From positions 1,703,001 to 1,767,000 of the forward strand of contig NZ_CP081155.1 of NCBI RefSeq assembly GCF_025141175.1: 64,000 nt of DNA, read 5' to 3'. Below the pieces are notes generated by a model that worked only from the letters and a program-made list of their open reading frames with translations, did not search any database and was not told the DNA's origin. The first letter of the stretch is position 1. Each line of letters begins with the position of its first letter. This stretch comes from Jannaschia sp. M317. GTDB taxonomy: Bacteria; Pseudomonadota; Alphaproteobacteria; Rhodobacterales; Rhodobacteraceae. The position numbers were made by a program, and so were the translations under genes. This document shows, in pieces, positions 15,713 through 25,268 of the stretch.

Positions 15713-17035
15713 ATGACAATCACACAAAGACTGCTCGGCACTGCTGTGGGGGTTGGCCTTTCGGCTGGCCTGGCCATGACGGCGGCGGCTGACGGCCATG
15801 CCACGACGCTGACCATTGCGACCGTAAACAACGGCGACATGATCCGCATGCAGGGCTACACCGACGACTTCACCGAAAAGACCGGTCACCAGGTTGAATG
15901 GGTGACCCTGGAAGAGAACGTGCTGCGCCAGCGCGTCACGACGGACATCACCACCAAGGGCGGTGCCTTCGACCTGATGACCATCGGCATGTACGAGGCC
16001 CCGATCTGGGGTGCGAACGGCTGGCTGGTGCCGCTGGACGATCTGTCCGCCGACTACGATGTGGGTGACATCCTGCCCGCAATGGCCGGCGGCCTCAGCC
16101 ATGAGGGCACGCTTTATGCGGCGCCGTTCTACGGCGAATCCTCGATGATCATGTATCGCACCGACCTGATGGAAGCTGCGGGCCTGGAAATGCCCGACGC
16201 CCCCACCTGGGACTTCGTCCGTCAAGCGGCTGCGGCGATGACCGACAAGGACAACGAGCAATACGGCATCTGCCTGCGTGGCAAGGCCGGTTGGGGCGAG
16301 GGTGGCGCGTTCATCACGGCCATGTCCAACTCCTTCGGCGCACGCTGGTTCGACATGGACTGGAAACCCCAGTTCGACACCGAGGCCTGGGCCAACACGC
16401 TCAACTTCTACAAGGGTATGATGGATGAATCCGGTCCCGCCGGATACGCCACCAACGGCTTCAACGAGAACCTGAACCTGTTCCAGCAGGGCAAGTGCGG
16501 CATGTGGATCGACGCCACCGTGGCGGCGTCCTTCGTGACGAACCCCAACGACAGCCAGGTCGCTGACTCCGTTGGTTTCGCACTGGCCCCCGACACCGGT
16601 TTGGGCAAGCGCTCCAACTGGCTCTGGGCCTGGGCGCTGGGCATTCCGGCCGGCACGCAAAAGGCCGACGCCGCGAAAGAGTTCATCGAATGGGCCACCG
16701 GCAAGGCCTACATCGAAATGGTCGCCGCCAACGAAGGTTGGGCCAATGTGCCTCCGGGGGCGCGTCAGTCGCTCTATGACAACCCGAACTACCAGGAAGT
16801 GCCGTTCGCACAGATGACCCTGGATTCGATCCTTTCTGCCGATCCGGCCGATTCCACCGTGGATCCGTCGCCCTACGTCGGCATCCAGTTCGCGGCCATC
16901 CCGGAATTCGCGGGCATCGCCACCCTGGTCAGTCAGGAATTCTCGGCCGCCTATGCCGGTCAGCAGACCGTCGAGGAAGCGCTGGAGAAGGCGCAGGCCA
17001 TCGCCACCGAAGAGATGGAAGCCGCAGGCTACTGA
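15713..17035 (+). CDS. smoE: Sorbitol/mannitol ABC transporter, periplasmic binding protein
   Basis: SmoE captures sorbitol/mannitol in the periplasm for the SmoFGK importer. The 440 residues start with a Sec signal peptide (RLLGTAVGVGLSAGLAMTAAA, cleavage near ADG) followed by a type-I (maltose-binding-like) fold: TLTIATVNNGDMIRMQGYTDDF, YEAPIWGANGWLVPLDDL and PFYGESSMIMYRTDLMEAAGL. Gene order SBP, two permeases, ATPase, sorbitol dehydrogenase and mannitol dehydrogenase matches the smo locus of Rhodobacter sphaeroides. A strong hairpin follows the gene, which should let it be expressed more than the permeases. Confidence 0.93.
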   Translation: MTITQRLLGTAVGVGLSAGLAMTAAADGHATTLTIATVNNGDMIRMQGYTDDFTEKTGHQVEWVTLEENVLRQRVTTDITTKGGAFDLMTIGMYEAPIWGANGWLVPLDDLSADYDVGDILPAMAGGLSHEGTLYAAPFYGESSMIMYRTDLMEAAGLEMPDAPTWDFVRQAAAAMTDKDNEQYGICLRGKAGWGEGGAFITAMSNSFGARWFDMDWKPQFDTEAWANTLNFYKGMMDESGPAGYATNGFNENLNLFQQGKCGMWIDATVAASFVTNPNDSQVADSVGFALAPDTGLGKRSNWLWAWALGIPAGTQKADAAKEFIEWATGKAYIEMVAANEGWANVPPGARQSLYDNPNYQEVPFAQMTLDSILSADPADSTVDPSPYVGIQFAAIPEFAGIATLVSQEFSAAYAGQQTVEEALEKAQAIATEEMEAAGY

Positions 17036-17044
17036 TCCTTTCCT

Positions 17045-17071
17045 CCGGGGGGCGGTACACCCGCCCCCCGG
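17045..17071 (+). terminator. Strong hairpin between smoE and smoF
   Basis: A perfect 11-bp stem CCGGGGGGCGG / CCGCCCCCCGG with a TACAC loop lies 9 bp after the smoE stop, with no U-tract. In comparable operons such hairpins stabilise the upstream binding-protein message and reduce read-through to the permeases. I infer the same here. Confidence 0.7.
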
Positions 17072-17129
17072 ACACGCCGGTTACGCGACCGCGCATTTTC
17101 CGCGACATTCGTAGGCACACCCGCAGCAA

Positions 17130-17155
17130 CGGAAGACGACGAGGTCGGTCTTCCG
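17130..17155 (+). promoter_or_regulatory. Hairpin directly upstream of the smoF ribosome-binding site
   Basis: An 8-bp stem CGGAAGAC / GTCTTCCG with a 10-nt loop ends two bases before AGGAGG (17157-17162) of smoF. It could set an mRNA 5' end or affect ribosome access. Function is inferred from position only. Confidence 0.4.
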
Positions 17156-17167
17156 CAGGAGGACGGC

Positions 17168-18034
17168 ATGGCAACCGCACATTCCCGAACCGCAGCACGC
17201 TACATGATGGCACCCGCCGTCACGCTCCTTCTGGGGTGGATGTTGGTGCCGCTGGTAATGACGCTCTACTTTTCCTTTTCGGACTACCGCCCCCTGCGCG
17301 GCGTGTTCGAGCCTTGGGTCGGGTTCGAGAACTACGTAAGGTTCTGGAATTCATCGTCCTTTGCGGATTCGGTCCAGACGACGCTGATCCTGGTCGCGGC
17401 GGTCCTTGTCATCACGGTGGCGCTGGGCATCCTACTTGCGATGCTGCTGAACGAGCCGATCTGGGGGCAGGGCATCGTCCGCATCCTCGTGATCTCGCCC
17501 TTCTTCGTTATGCCGACAGTGTCCGCGCTGGTGTGGAAGAACATGATGCTGGACCCCAACAACGGGATCTTCAGTCACATCTGGCGGTTTTTCGGGGCGG
17601 TGCCCCATGACTTCCTCAGTCAATCGCCGCTGTTCTCGATCATCCTGATCCTGTCCTGGCAGTGGCTGCCGTTTGCCACGCTGATCCTGCTGACCGCGAT
17701 CCAGTCGCTCGACAGTGAACAGCTGGAGGCCGCCGAGATGGACGGGGCCCCGCCGCTGGCCCGTTTCTGGTTCCTGATCCTGCCGCACCTGGGTCGGGCG
17801 ATCACCATCGTGGTGCTGATCCAGACCATCTTCCTGCTGTCGATCTTCGCCGAGATCTTTGTGACCACCGGCGGCGCCTTCGGCACACGAACCCTGTCTT
17901 ACCTGGTGTTCCAGCGCATCGTCGAAAGCCAGAACATCGGCCTGGGATCCGCCGGCGGCATCTTTGCTGTCATCGTCGCCAACATCGTCGCGATCTTCCT
18001 GATGCGGATCGTCGGCAAGAACCTGGACGCCTGA
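17168..18034 (+). CDS. smoF: Sorbitol/mannitol ABC transporter permease
   Basis: This MalF-type inner-membrane permease has 288 residues and six hydrophobic helices. The EAA loop that docks onto the ATPase is EAAEMDGAPPLARFWFLILPHL at about residues 188-209. The gene starts at the ATG at 17168 behind AGGAGG, 132 bp after smoE across two hairpins, and is followed 13 bp later by smoG. Confidence 0.93.
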   Translation: MATAHSRTAARYMMAPAVTLLLGWMLVPLVMTLYFSFSDYRPLRGVFEPWVGFENYVRFWNSSSFADSVQTTLILVAAVLVITVALGILLAMLLNEPIWGQGIVRILVISPFFVMPTVSALVWKNMMLDPNNGIFSHIWRFFGAVPHDFLSQSPLFSIILILSWQWLPFATLILLTAIQSLDSEQLEAAEMDGAPPLARFWFLILPHLGRAITIVVLIQTIFLLSIFAEIFVTTGGAFGTRTLSYLVFQRIVESQNIGLGSAGGIFAVIVANIVAIFLMRIVGKNLDA

Positions 18035-18047
18035 GGAGGGAATTTAC

Positions 18048-18878
18048 ATGGCCCGCGCCGTCACACCCCGCCGCAAGGCGATCGCAACCACCGCCGCCTG
18101 GGGGATCGGACTACTCCTGTTCTTTCCGATCCTCTGGACCATCCTGACCTCGTTCAAGACCGAGGCTCAGGCCATCTCCAACCCGCCGGTGTTCCTGTTC
18201 TTCGACTGGACGTTCGAAAATTACCAGGTCGTGCAGGACCGCTCCGGCTACATGAAGTTCCTGTGGAATTCGGTCATCATCGCCGGCGGCTCGACCCTTT
18301 TGGGGATCATCGTCGCGGTGCCCGCCGCCTGGTCGATGGCCTTCGTGCCCTCTGCCCGGACCAAGGACATCCTGCTGTGGATGCTCTCGACCAAGATGCT
18401 GCCTGCGGTGGGTGTTCTGTATCCGATCAGCCTGGTGTTCATCAAGCTGGGCATCCTGGATACGCGGATCGGTCTGGTCGTGGTTCTGATGCTGATCAAC
18501 CTGCCGATCATCGTCTGGATGCTCTACACCTACTTCCGCGAAATCCCGAGCGAGATCCTGGAAGCGGCGCGCATGGACGGGGCCTCTCTGAAGGAAGAGA
18601 TCCTTTATGTCCTGACGCCGATGGCGGTGCCCGGCATCGCGTCGACGCTGCTCTTGAACTTCATCCTGGCCTGGAACGAAGCGTTCTGGACGCTGAACCT
18701 GACGGCGGCCAACGCGGCCCCGCTCACGGCCTTCATCGCCAGCTACTCGTCCCCCGAGGGCCTGTTCTTCGCCAAGCTGTCCGCAGCCTCCACCATGGCC
18801 ATCGCGCCGATCCTCATCCTCGGCTGGTTCTCTCAGAAACAGCTTGTCCGGGGCCTCACATTCGGAGCCGTGAAATAA
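18048..18878 (+). CDS. smoG: Sorbitol/mannitol ABC transporter permease
   Basis: This MalG-type permease has 276 residues. The first helix is [25 protein letters not shown] in character, with five more hydrophobic segments. The EAA loop is [23 protein letters not shown] at about residues 168-190. Together with SmoF it forms the membrane channel. Its ribosome-binding site is GGAGGG before the ATG at 18048. The stop is one base from the smoK start. Confidence 0.93.
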   Translation: MARAVTPRRKAIATTAAWGIGLLLFFPILWTILTSFKTEAQAISNPPVFLFFDWTFENYQVVQDRSGYMKFLWNSVIIAGGSTLLGIIVAVPAAWSMAFVPSARTKDILLWMLSTKMLPAVGVLYPISLVFIKLGILDTRIGLVVVLMLINLPIIVWMLYTYFREIPSEILEAARMDGASLKEEILYVLTPMAVPGIASTLLLNFILAWNEAFWTLNLTAANAAPLTAFIASYSSPEGLFFAKLSAASTMAIAPILILGWFSQKQLVRGLTFGAVK

Positions 18879-18879
18879 A

Positions 18880-19881
18880 ATGGGTCAGATTACTCTCAAG
18901 CAAGTCACCAAGTCCTTCGGCGACGTGAACGTCATCCCGCCCCTGGACCTGCAGATCAACGAAGGCGAGTTCGTGGTTTTCGTCGGCCCCTCGGGCTGCG
19001 GCAAATCCACCCTGTTGCGCCTGATCGCCGGGTTGGAGGACATGACCTCCGGCCATATGGAAATCGACGGCCGCGACGTGACCTCGGTGCCGCCCGCGAA
19101 ACGCGGTCTGGCGATGGTGTTCCAGTCCTACGCGCTCTACCCGCATATGTCGGTGCGCAAGAACATCTCCTTCCCTCTGCGCATGGCCAAGATGGAGCAG
19201 TCGGAGATCGACCGCCGCGTGAACCACGCCGCCAAGATCCTGAACCTGGCCGACTACATCGACCGGCGCCCCGGTCAGTTGTCGGGCGGTCAACGTCAGC
19301 GGGTGGCCATCGGTCGCGCCATCGTCCGCGAACCCGCCGCCTTCCTGTTTGACGAACCCCTGTCGAACCTCGACGCCGCGCTGCGCCACGGGATGCGGGT
19401 CGAGATCGGAGAGCTTCACAAAGAGCTGGCGACCACGATGGTCTACGTGACCCATGACCAGGTCGAGGCGATGACCATGGCCGACAAGATCGTCGTTCTG
19501 CGCGCCGGACACATCGAGCAGGTCGGCTCTCCGTTGGAGCTGTATCACGCGCCGCGCAATCTCTTCGTTGCCGGGTTCATCGGGTCGCCCACGATGAACC
19601 TGATCAAGGGGGCCGAGGCGCAAAAGCATGGCGCCGAAACCATCGGCGTCCGCCCGGAGCACATCTCGATCGATGCCAACGGTCCCTGGCAGGGCCGCGT
19701 GGGTCTGGCGGAGCATCTGGGCTCCGACACCTTTATCCATATCCACGACACCGGCCTGGCCGAGACTCTGACCGTGCGCCAGAACGGCGACATCCCGGTC
19801 AAGCACGGCGATCAGATCCGCCTGTCGCCCGATGCCGACAAGATCCACCGGTTCGGTGCCGATGGACTGCGGATGTCGTGA
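18880..19881 (+). CDS. smoK: Sorbitol/mannitol ABC transporter ATP-binding protein
   Basis: This MalK/UgpC-type ATPase has 333 residues. Walker A is GPSGCGKST (36-44), the signature LSGGQ (134-138), Walker B FLFDEP (155-160) and the switch His lies in [11 protein letters not shown]-terminal TOBE/MOI regulatory domain ([10 protein letters not shown]...) follows. It drives the SmoEFG importer. The stop overlaps the smoS start (TGATG). Confidence 0.94.
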   Translation: MGQITLKQVTKSFGDVNVIPPLDLQINEGEFVVFVGPSGCGKSTLLRLIAGLEDMTSGHMEIDGRDVTSVPPAKRGLAMVFQSYALYPHMSVRKNISFPLRMAKMEQSEIDRRVNHAAKILNLADYIDRRPGQLSGGQRQRVAIGRAIVREPAAFLFDEPLSNLDAALRHGMRVEIGELHKELATTMVYVTHDQVEAMTMADKIVVLRAGHIEQVGSPLELYHAPRNLFVAGFIGSPTMNLIKGAEAQKHGAETIGVRPEHISIDANGPWQGRVGLAEHLGSDTFIHIHDTGLAETLTVRQNGDIPVKHGDQIRLSPDADKIHRFGADGLRMS

Positions 19882-20651
19882 TGCGACTGGACGGGAAATC
19901 CGCCCTGATCACCGGGGCCGCGCGCGGCATCGGTCTGGGCTTTGCCGAGGCCTACATCCGCGAAGGCGCGACGGTGGCGATCGGTGATATCGACCTGGCG
20001 GCAGCCGAATCTGCCGCCGCCGGGATCGGTCCGGGCGCCTATGCCGTCCGGATCGACGTGGGCGACCAGGACAGCATCGACGCGGCCATCGCGTCGGTGG
20101 TGGACCATGCGGGCAAGCTGGACATTCTGGTCAACAACGCCGCGCTGTTCGACGCGGCGCAGACGGTGGACATCACCCGCGCCAGCTATGACCGGCTGTT
20201 TTCGGTCAACGTGGCCGGCACGCTGTTCACCCTGCAGGCGGCGGCGCGGCAGATGATTGCCCAAGGCCACGGCGGCAAGATCATCAACATGGCGTCCCAG
20301 GCCGGGCGTCGGGGTGAACCGCTGGTGCTGGTCTACTGCGCGACCAAGGCCGCCGTCATCTCGATGACGCAGTCGGCGGGCCTGAACCTGATCGCGCACG
20401 GCATCAACGTGAACGCCATCGCGCCGGGCGTGGTGGACGGGGACCACTGGGTGCATGTCGACAGCCTGTTCGGCACGCTGGAAGGCAAGAAACCCGGTCA
20501 GAAAAAGGCCGAGGTCGAGGCAGGCGTCCCCGCCGGACGCTTTGCCGTTCCCGCCGATCTCAGCGGTATGGCCGTGTTCCTGGCCTCGTCCGAGGCCGAT
20601 TACATCGTCTCGCAAACCTATAACGTGGATGGTGGCCAATGGATGAGCTGA
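19881..20651 (+). CDS. smoS: Sorbitol dehydrogenase (L-iditol 2-dehydrogenase), short-chain dehydrogenase
   Basis: SmoS oxidises sorbitol to fructose (and related polyols) with NAD+ in the cytoplasm. The 256-residue classical SDR has TGAARGIG (cofactor loop), NNAA, active-site Ser in INMASQAGRRG and YCATK (Tyr/Lys). The C-terminal GQWMS closes the tetramer interface. I chose the ATG at 19881, and a GTG one codon earlier is possible. Its last 13 bases overlap mtlK. Confidence 0.92.
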   Translation: MRLDGKSALITGAARGIGLGFAEAYIREGATVAIGDIDLAAAESAAAGIGPGAYAVRIDVGDQDSIDAAIASVVDHAGKLDILVNNAALFDAAQTVDITRASYDRLFSVNVAGTLFTLQAAARQMIAQGHGGKIINMASQAGRRGEPLVLVYCATKAAVISMTQSAGLNLIAHGINVNAIAPGVVDGDHWVHVDSLFGTLEGKKPGQKKAEVEAGVPAGRFAVPADLSGMAVFLASSEADYIVSQTYNVDGGQWMS

Positions 20652-22114
20652 TCCCCCTGTCGCTTGCGACGCTTGACCGCCTGCCCGAAACGGTGCGCAC
20701 CCCACGCTATGCCCGATCCGACCTGTCGCCGGGAATCGTCCATATCGGCCTCGGCAATTTCCACCGCGCCCATCAGGCCTGGTATCTGCACCGCCTGTTC
20801 GATCAGGGATTGTGCCACGACTGGGCCATCGTCGGCGCGGGCGTGCGTCCCGCCGATGCCGCCCAACGCGACCGGCTGTTGGCCCAGGATTGCCTGACCA
20901 CCCTGCTGGAACTGGACCCCGCAGGCAGCGCCGCCGAGGTCACCGGGTCCATGGTCGACTTTGTCCCGGTCGATGTCGGCAACGGCGCTCTGATCGCGCA
21001 GATGGCGGCACCTTCGATCCGCATCGTCGCGTTGACGGTGACCGAGGGCGGATACTTCGTCGATCCGGTCAACGGCACCCTGGCCAGCGATCATCCGGAC
21101 ATCGAACACGACGCCGCCCATCCCGACATGCCGATCACCGCCTTTGGCGCGATCATCGCCGCCTTGGCCCGGCGGCGGGCAAAGGGTCTGGGCCCCTTTA
21201 CCTGCCTCAGCTGCGACAACCTGCAGGGCAACGGCGCCGTGCTGCGCCAGACCGTCGTGGGCCTGGCCCGCATGAGCGACCCGGCGCTTGCCGATTGGAT
21301 CGACGCGGAATGCAGCTTTCCGAATTCCATGGTCGACTGCATCGTGCCCGCCACCGGCGCGCGCGAACTGGCGATGGTGCAGGCGCTGGGCATCACCGAC
21401 AAGGCCCCCGTGACGCACGAGAATTTCCGCCAATGGGTGATCGAAGATGATTTCTGCGCGGGGCGGCCCGATTGGGACCGGGTGGGGGCCACCTTTACCC
21501 CCGACGTCCACGCCTATGAGGCGATGAAGATCCGCATCCTGAACGCGGGCCATCAGGTGCTGGCCAACGCGGGCGAGTTGATGTCCCTGTCGACGATTGC
21601 CGATTGCATGGCCAACCCCGCCCTGAACGCCTTTTTCCTGAAGGTCGAGCAGGAGGAAATCGCGCCCCACGTCGCCCCGGTTCCGGGGTGCACGCCTGAC
21701 GACTATGTGGCGCTGATCGCGCGGCGGTTTTCCAACCCGATGATCCACGACACGACGCGGCGCGTGGCGTTCGACGGGTCCTCGCGCCATACCGGGTTCG
21801 TTCTGCCGATGGTGCGCGAGGGGTTGGCCTCTGGCGTGCCGGTCGAGGGTCTGGCCCTGGTCGAGGCGCTGTGGGCGCGCATGTGCGCGGGCCTGCGCGA
21901 CGACGGCAGCGAAATCGAGCCCAACGACCCGTTCTGGCCGGACCTGCAGGCCGCGGCCCTGGCCGCCCGCGACCGACCCGGTGCCTGGTTGGACCAGCAC
22001 CACCTCTATGGCGACCTGGCCCGCCAGCCGCGTTTTGCCGACGCCTTTCAGACCTGGCTGACAGCGCTGTGGCGGGACGGGACCGAAGCGACGCTGCGCG
22101 CCTACGTCGGGTGA
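20639..22114 (+). CDS. mtlK: Mannitol 2-dehydrogenase
   Basis: This polyol-specific long-chain dehydrogenase oxidises mannitol (and often arabitol/sorbitol) to the ketose with NAD+. The 491 residues match the family. It has an N-terminal Rossmann region (GIVHIGLGNFHRAHQAWYL), the 'TVTEGGY' segment and the catalytic K-x4-N-x2-H signature: Lys297, Asn302 and His305 in KIRILNAGH. It is the last gene of the smo operon, overlapping smoS by 13 bp. No clear terminator is seen in the 15 bp before the convergent gene. Confidence 0.94.
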   Translation: MDELIPLSLATLDRLPETVRTPRYARSDLSPGIVHIGLGNFHRAHQAWYLHRLFDQGLCHDWAIVGAGVRPADAAQRDRLLAQDCLTTLLELDPAGSAAEVTGSMVDFVPVDVGNGALIAQMAAPSIRIVALTVTEGGYFVDPVNGTLASDHPDIEHDAAHPDMPITAFGAIIAALARRRAKGLGPFTCLSCDNLQGNGAVLRQTVVGLARMSDPALADWIDAECSFPNSMVDCIVPATGARELAMVQALGITDKAPVTHENFRQWVIEDDFCAGRPDWDRVGATFTPDVHAYEAMKIRILNAGHQVLANAGELMSLSTIADCMANPALNAFFLKVEQEEIAPHVAPVPGCTPDDYVALIARRFSNPMIHDTTRRVAFDGSSRHTGFVLPMVREGLASGVPVEGLALVEALWARMCAGLRDDGSEIEPNDPFWPDLQAAALAARDRPGAWLDQHHLYGDLARQPRFADAFQTWLTALWRDGTEATLRAYVG

Positions 22115-22129
22115 CAGCGGCGGGGGTGC

Positions 22130-23158
22130 CTAGTCTGTGGGGGCGTTGGCCAATGGCTGAATCAACGCGTTTTCCCATTCCGCCAGAAACGTCCGCCGTT
22201 TCAACGCGTCCAGATAGGTCATCAGGGCGGGCTCCAGCGCGATGCGGGCCAATTCGCCGCTGAACCTGCCGCCATCCAGCGGCGGCAGGGGAAACCGATG
22301 GGCAGTCGAACCGGACTGCAACGTCACCAGGTGCCGCACGAAATTGCCCGCCAACGCGGCATTCGGCCCGCTGTCCGAAACCAACGCGGTGCGCATCATC
22401 GTGGTGGGAAAATCCGACGGCAGCACGATCTCGAAGCTGTCGGGCCCGTCGGCCCGCGCGGCGGCGTAGCTGCCCAGCACGTTATACGCCACGAGGATCT
22501 CCCCCGCCTCCAGATCGTCGATCATGTCGCCGGAACAGCAGTACAGCCGGGCGTTCAACCCGCCCATGACCTCCATCAGGCGCCAGAACGTCTCGGACGC
22601 GCGGGCGTCCTGCGTGGCGAACAGATACCCCAACCCGGACCGCCGCACGTCATAGGTGCCGATGCGCCCGCGAAACCGGGCGGGATCGGCGCGCAGCACT
22701 TCGATCAGGGCCTGCCGCGTCTGCGGCATGGGCTGGCCCGCAAAGGCGGCCCGGCTCAGCACGATCGTGGCCGGCTCCGAGGTGAAGGCGAACAGGCTTT
22801 GCCGCCACTGCGCCCAATCGGGCAGGCCGACGTTGTCCAGCGCGCGGGCATAGCCGTCGTTGGCCAGCTTCAATTGCAGGTCCATCGCGCTGGAGATCAC
22901 GAGGTCGAAACGATCCGGGGTTGCGCGAAAGATCGCGTCGATATCCGCGGTGCCGGTGACCAGGTATTCCACCGCCACATCGGGCCGCGCGGTCAGGAAC
23001 TCTTCGATCACGGGGGCCATGAACGAGGTGTCCGTGCTGGACAACACGCGCAACACGCGCGCCGCATCCTCGGGCCCGAACAGCCGCCGGTCCTCCCACG
23101 TCTGGGCCGACACGGCACAGGGCAGCAGCCAGAGGATCAGAGCGACAAGGATACGCAT
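22130..23158 (-). CDS. Periplasmic solute-binding protein linked to the TctD/TctE system
   Basis: The 342-residue protein has a Sec signal peptide (MRILVALILWLLPCAVSAQ) and a type-2 periplasmic-binding fold like the Fe3+/AfuA group: VLSSTDTSFMAPVIEEFLTARPDVAVEYLVTGTADIDAIF, DLVISSAMDLQLKLANDG and IGTYDVRRSGLGYLFA. It overlaps the 3' end of the sensor kinase gene by 22 bp and has no permease partner. In comparable loci the protein is thought to present a ligand to the sensor rather than feed a transporter. That role is inference. Confidence 0.82.
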   Translation of the reverse strand: MRILVALILWLLPCAVSAQTWEDRRLFGPEDAARVLRVLSSTDTSFMAPVIEEFLTARPDVAVEYLVTGTADIDAIFRATPDRFDLVISSAMDLQLKLANDGYARALDNVGLPDWAQWRQSLFAFTSEPATIVLSRAAFAGQPMPQTRQALIEVLRADPARFRGRIGTYDVRRSGLGYLFATQDARASETFWRLMEVMGGLNARLYCCSGDMIDDLEAGEILVAYNVLGSYAAARADGPDSFEIVLPSDFPTTMMRTALVSDSGPNAALAGNFVRHLVTLQSGSTAHRFPLPPLDGGRFSGELARIALEPALMTYLDALKRRTFLAEWENALIQPLANAPTD

Positions 23159-24504
23159 GCGCCCCCCTCGGGTCGGTTCGACAGGCGCAAGGCCCCGCCA
23201 TGGGCTGTGGCCACATCCTTGGCGATGGTCAGGCCCAGGCCCGATCCGATGATCCCCTGCGAATTCTCGCCCCGCGTGAACCGCCCCGCCAGGCTGTCCA
23301 GGCTGTCGCCGGGAAACCCGCGTCCCTGATCGCAGATCTCTATGCAGGGCAGGGGGTCGGCCCGCACGCGGATATCCACAACCCCGTCGGGGGGCGAATA
23401 CTTCAGCGCGTTGTCCAGGATGTTGCGGATCGCATTCTGCAACAGGATCGGATCGGCGGAACAGGTCACAGGCCCCGCCGCATCCACCCGCAGATCCAGG
23501 TCGCGCATGTCCGCGATGGGCGTCAGGCGCAGCACCAGTTCCTGCACCAGATCGACCAGATCGATGTCGTGCCGGTCCAGGTGATCGGCGCGAAAGGTGA
23601 TCATCGCGTGGTCCAGCAGTTGCGAGGCTGCGCGGCTGCTTTCGTCGATGGCCCGCACCATCGACCGCAACGCCTTGCGGTTTTCTTCCTTGTCGACCCG
23701 TTGCAACGTTGCCTCTGCGTAGGATCGCACGGTGGCCAGTGGGGTGCGGACCCGGTGGGCGGCCTCGGCGATGAAATCCTCGGACTGGGTCAGCGAATGG
23801 TCCAGCCGTCCCATCAGCGAATTGAGCGACGCAACCAGCGGCCCCATCTCGGCGGGCACCGGTTTGACGAACGGGCTCAGGTCCTGCGGCCCCCGCCGCG
23901 TCACCGAGGTGGTCAGGCGCGACAATTGCCCGATCGTGGTCGAGGTGGCCCAGAACGCCAGCATCGTGGCCAATGCAAAGAACCCCGCCCCGAACAACGC
24001 GGCGTTGCGCGAAATCCCCTGCAAAGTGCCCGCCAAGGCGTCCTGCGTCTGCGCCAACGCGACCGTGATCCGCGTGCGTTGATCGGCCCCGATCAGGGTG
24101 CGGGACGCGGTGACCAGGCGCACCGGGGCCCCCGCGAATTCCACCGTGCGATAGACCGGCAGGCGGTCGCCCGTGGTGGCCGCGGGGGGCAGCGCCTCAT
24201 ACCCGGACAGGAACTGTCCATCCTGCCAGACGGCGTGAAACACGCGGTCGTCTGCTTCGGTCGTCAACATCGAGAAAGAGGCGTAGGGAATGTCCAGCTC
24301 CACCGTGCCGAACCGGATTGCGGCGGCGTCCAGGATCGAGGTGACGGCCGCGCCCAGAATGCTGTCCTGTCCCTGCTGCGCCACCTGCGTCGCATAGCCC
24401 CGGATTGCAAAGAACAGCAACAGCGCCAGAACCGCCGCGCCGCCCACAAGGATCGCCACCAACCGGTTCCGCAAGGAGCCGGAGATCGGCGCGCCGTCAG
24501 TCAT
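23137..24504 (-). CDS. tctE: Sensor histidine kinase, TctE type
   Basis: This membrane-bound kinase of a tricarboxylate-sensing two-component system has 455 residues. TM1 is at about 16-36 and TM2 at about 168-188, with a periplasmic sensor between. A HAMP region and the dimerisation helix follow, with phosphorylated His250 in EAAHRVRTPLATV. ATP-binding boxes are N (IRNILDNALKYS), G1 (EICDQGRGFP) and G2 (GSGLGLTIAKDV). Its first 8 bases overlap the end of tctD. The neighbouring divergent tctCBA operon is the expected target. Confidence 0.87.
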   Translation of the reverse strand: MTDGAPISGSLRNRLVAILVGGAAVLALLLFFAIRGYATQVAQQGQDSILGAAVTSILDAAAIRFGTVELDIPYASFSMLTTEADDRVFHAVWQDGQFLSGYEALPPAATTGDRLPVYRTVEFAGAPVRLVTASRTLIGADQRTRITVALAQTQDALAGTLQGISRNAALFGAGFFALATMLAFWATSTTIGQLSRLTTSVTRRGPQDLSPFVKPVPAEMGPLVASLNSLMGRLDHSLTQSEDFIAEAAHRVRTPLATVRSYAEATLQRVDKEENRKALRSMVRAIDESSRAASQLLDHAMITFRADHLDRHDIDLVDLVQELVLRLTPIADMRDLDLRVDAAGPVTCSADPILLQNAIRNILDNALKYSPPDGVVDIRVRADPLPCIEICDQGRGFPGDSLDSLAGRFTRGENSQGIIGSGLGLTIAKDVATAHGGALRLSNRPEGGACVSLSL

Positions 24505-25162
24505 GATCCAACCGATAGCCCAAGCTGCGCAGCGTCGTGATCTTCAGGTCCGAGGCCCCGAGATGACGGCGCAGGCGTCCGATATAGACTTCGATCGCAT
24601 TCTCGGAGACGTCGTCGTCGTAGGAAAACAACCGATCCGCCAGCTTCTGCTTGGAGAAGATCTGCCCCGGCGCGCGGATAAGCAGTTCCAGCAGCCGCAA
24701 TTCCCGGTTGCGCAACGCCACCACATTGCCCCGCACCGTCAGTTGCCCCGCCACGGGGTCGAAAACCACGCCGCCCAGCTCGGTCACGGTCTGCGCCGAC
24801 CCGGCCCGGCGGCGCAGGACGGCGCGGCAGCGGGCCTCCAACTCGGCATGGTCGAAGGGCTTCGTCACATAGTCATCCGCTCCCAGATCCAGCAGGCCGA
24901 TCCGGTCGGATACCTGGCTGCGCGCCGTCAGAACGATGACCGGCGTGTCGTGTTCCCCCGCCCTGTGCCGCTTCAGAAAGCTGCGCCCGTCGCCGTCAGG
25001 CAGCATGATGTCGAGCAGGATCAGATCGTATTCGCCGGTGTCCGCAAAGGCGAAGGCGTCGTCCAGGGTCGGTGCGTGATCAATGACATGGCCGTCGATC
25101 TTCATGCGCGACAACACGGCCTCGGCCAGCTCTGGATTGTCTTCGACGAGCAGGAATTTCAT
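24497..25162 (-). CDS. tctD: OmpR-family response regulator, TctD type
   Basis: The 221-residue regulator starts at the ATG at 25162 (MKFLLVEDNPE). The receiver domain has the acidic pair ED (7-8), phosphorylation site Asp51 (LILLDIMLPDG) and Lys in YVTKPF. A C-terminal winged-helix DNA-binding domain (RELRLLELLIRAPGQIFSKQKLADRLF...YIGRLRRHLG) follows. It is divergent from tctC with 106 bp between, which hold 11-bp-spaced direct repeats that fit OmpR-type binding. It probably activates tctCBA when TctE senses a tricarboxylate. Confidence 0.9.
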   Translation of the reverse strand: MKFLLVEDNPELAEAVLSRMKIDGHVIDHAPTLDDAFAFADTGEYDLILLDIMLPDGDGRSFLKRHRAGEHDTPVIVLTARSQVSDRIGLLDLGADDYVTKPFDHAELEARCRAVLRRRAGSAQTVTELGGVVFDPVAGQLTVRGNVVALRNRELRLLELLIRAPGQIFSKQKLADRLFSYDDDVSENAIEVYIGRLRRHLGASDLKITTLRSLGYRLDHD

Positions 25163-25187
25163 CGTCTTCCTTACCGGCGCGGGGGCG

Positions 25188-25207
25188 TGACAGGTTTGTG
25201 TCAGGTT
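25188..25207. promoter_or_regulatory. Candidate TctD-binding direct repeats
   Basis: TGACAGGTT (25188-25196) and TGTCAGGTT (25199-25207) differ at one base and begin 11 bp apart, the usual spacing for tandem binding of OmpR-family regulators. They lie between tctD and tctC, about 60-80 bp upstream of the tctC start. Confidence 0.5.
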
Positions 25208-25268
25208 GCCGTGTTCTGATCCCGTCAACTGAGCCGCCAAGCGGCCGGTTGTCAAACGGGAGGAAAAC

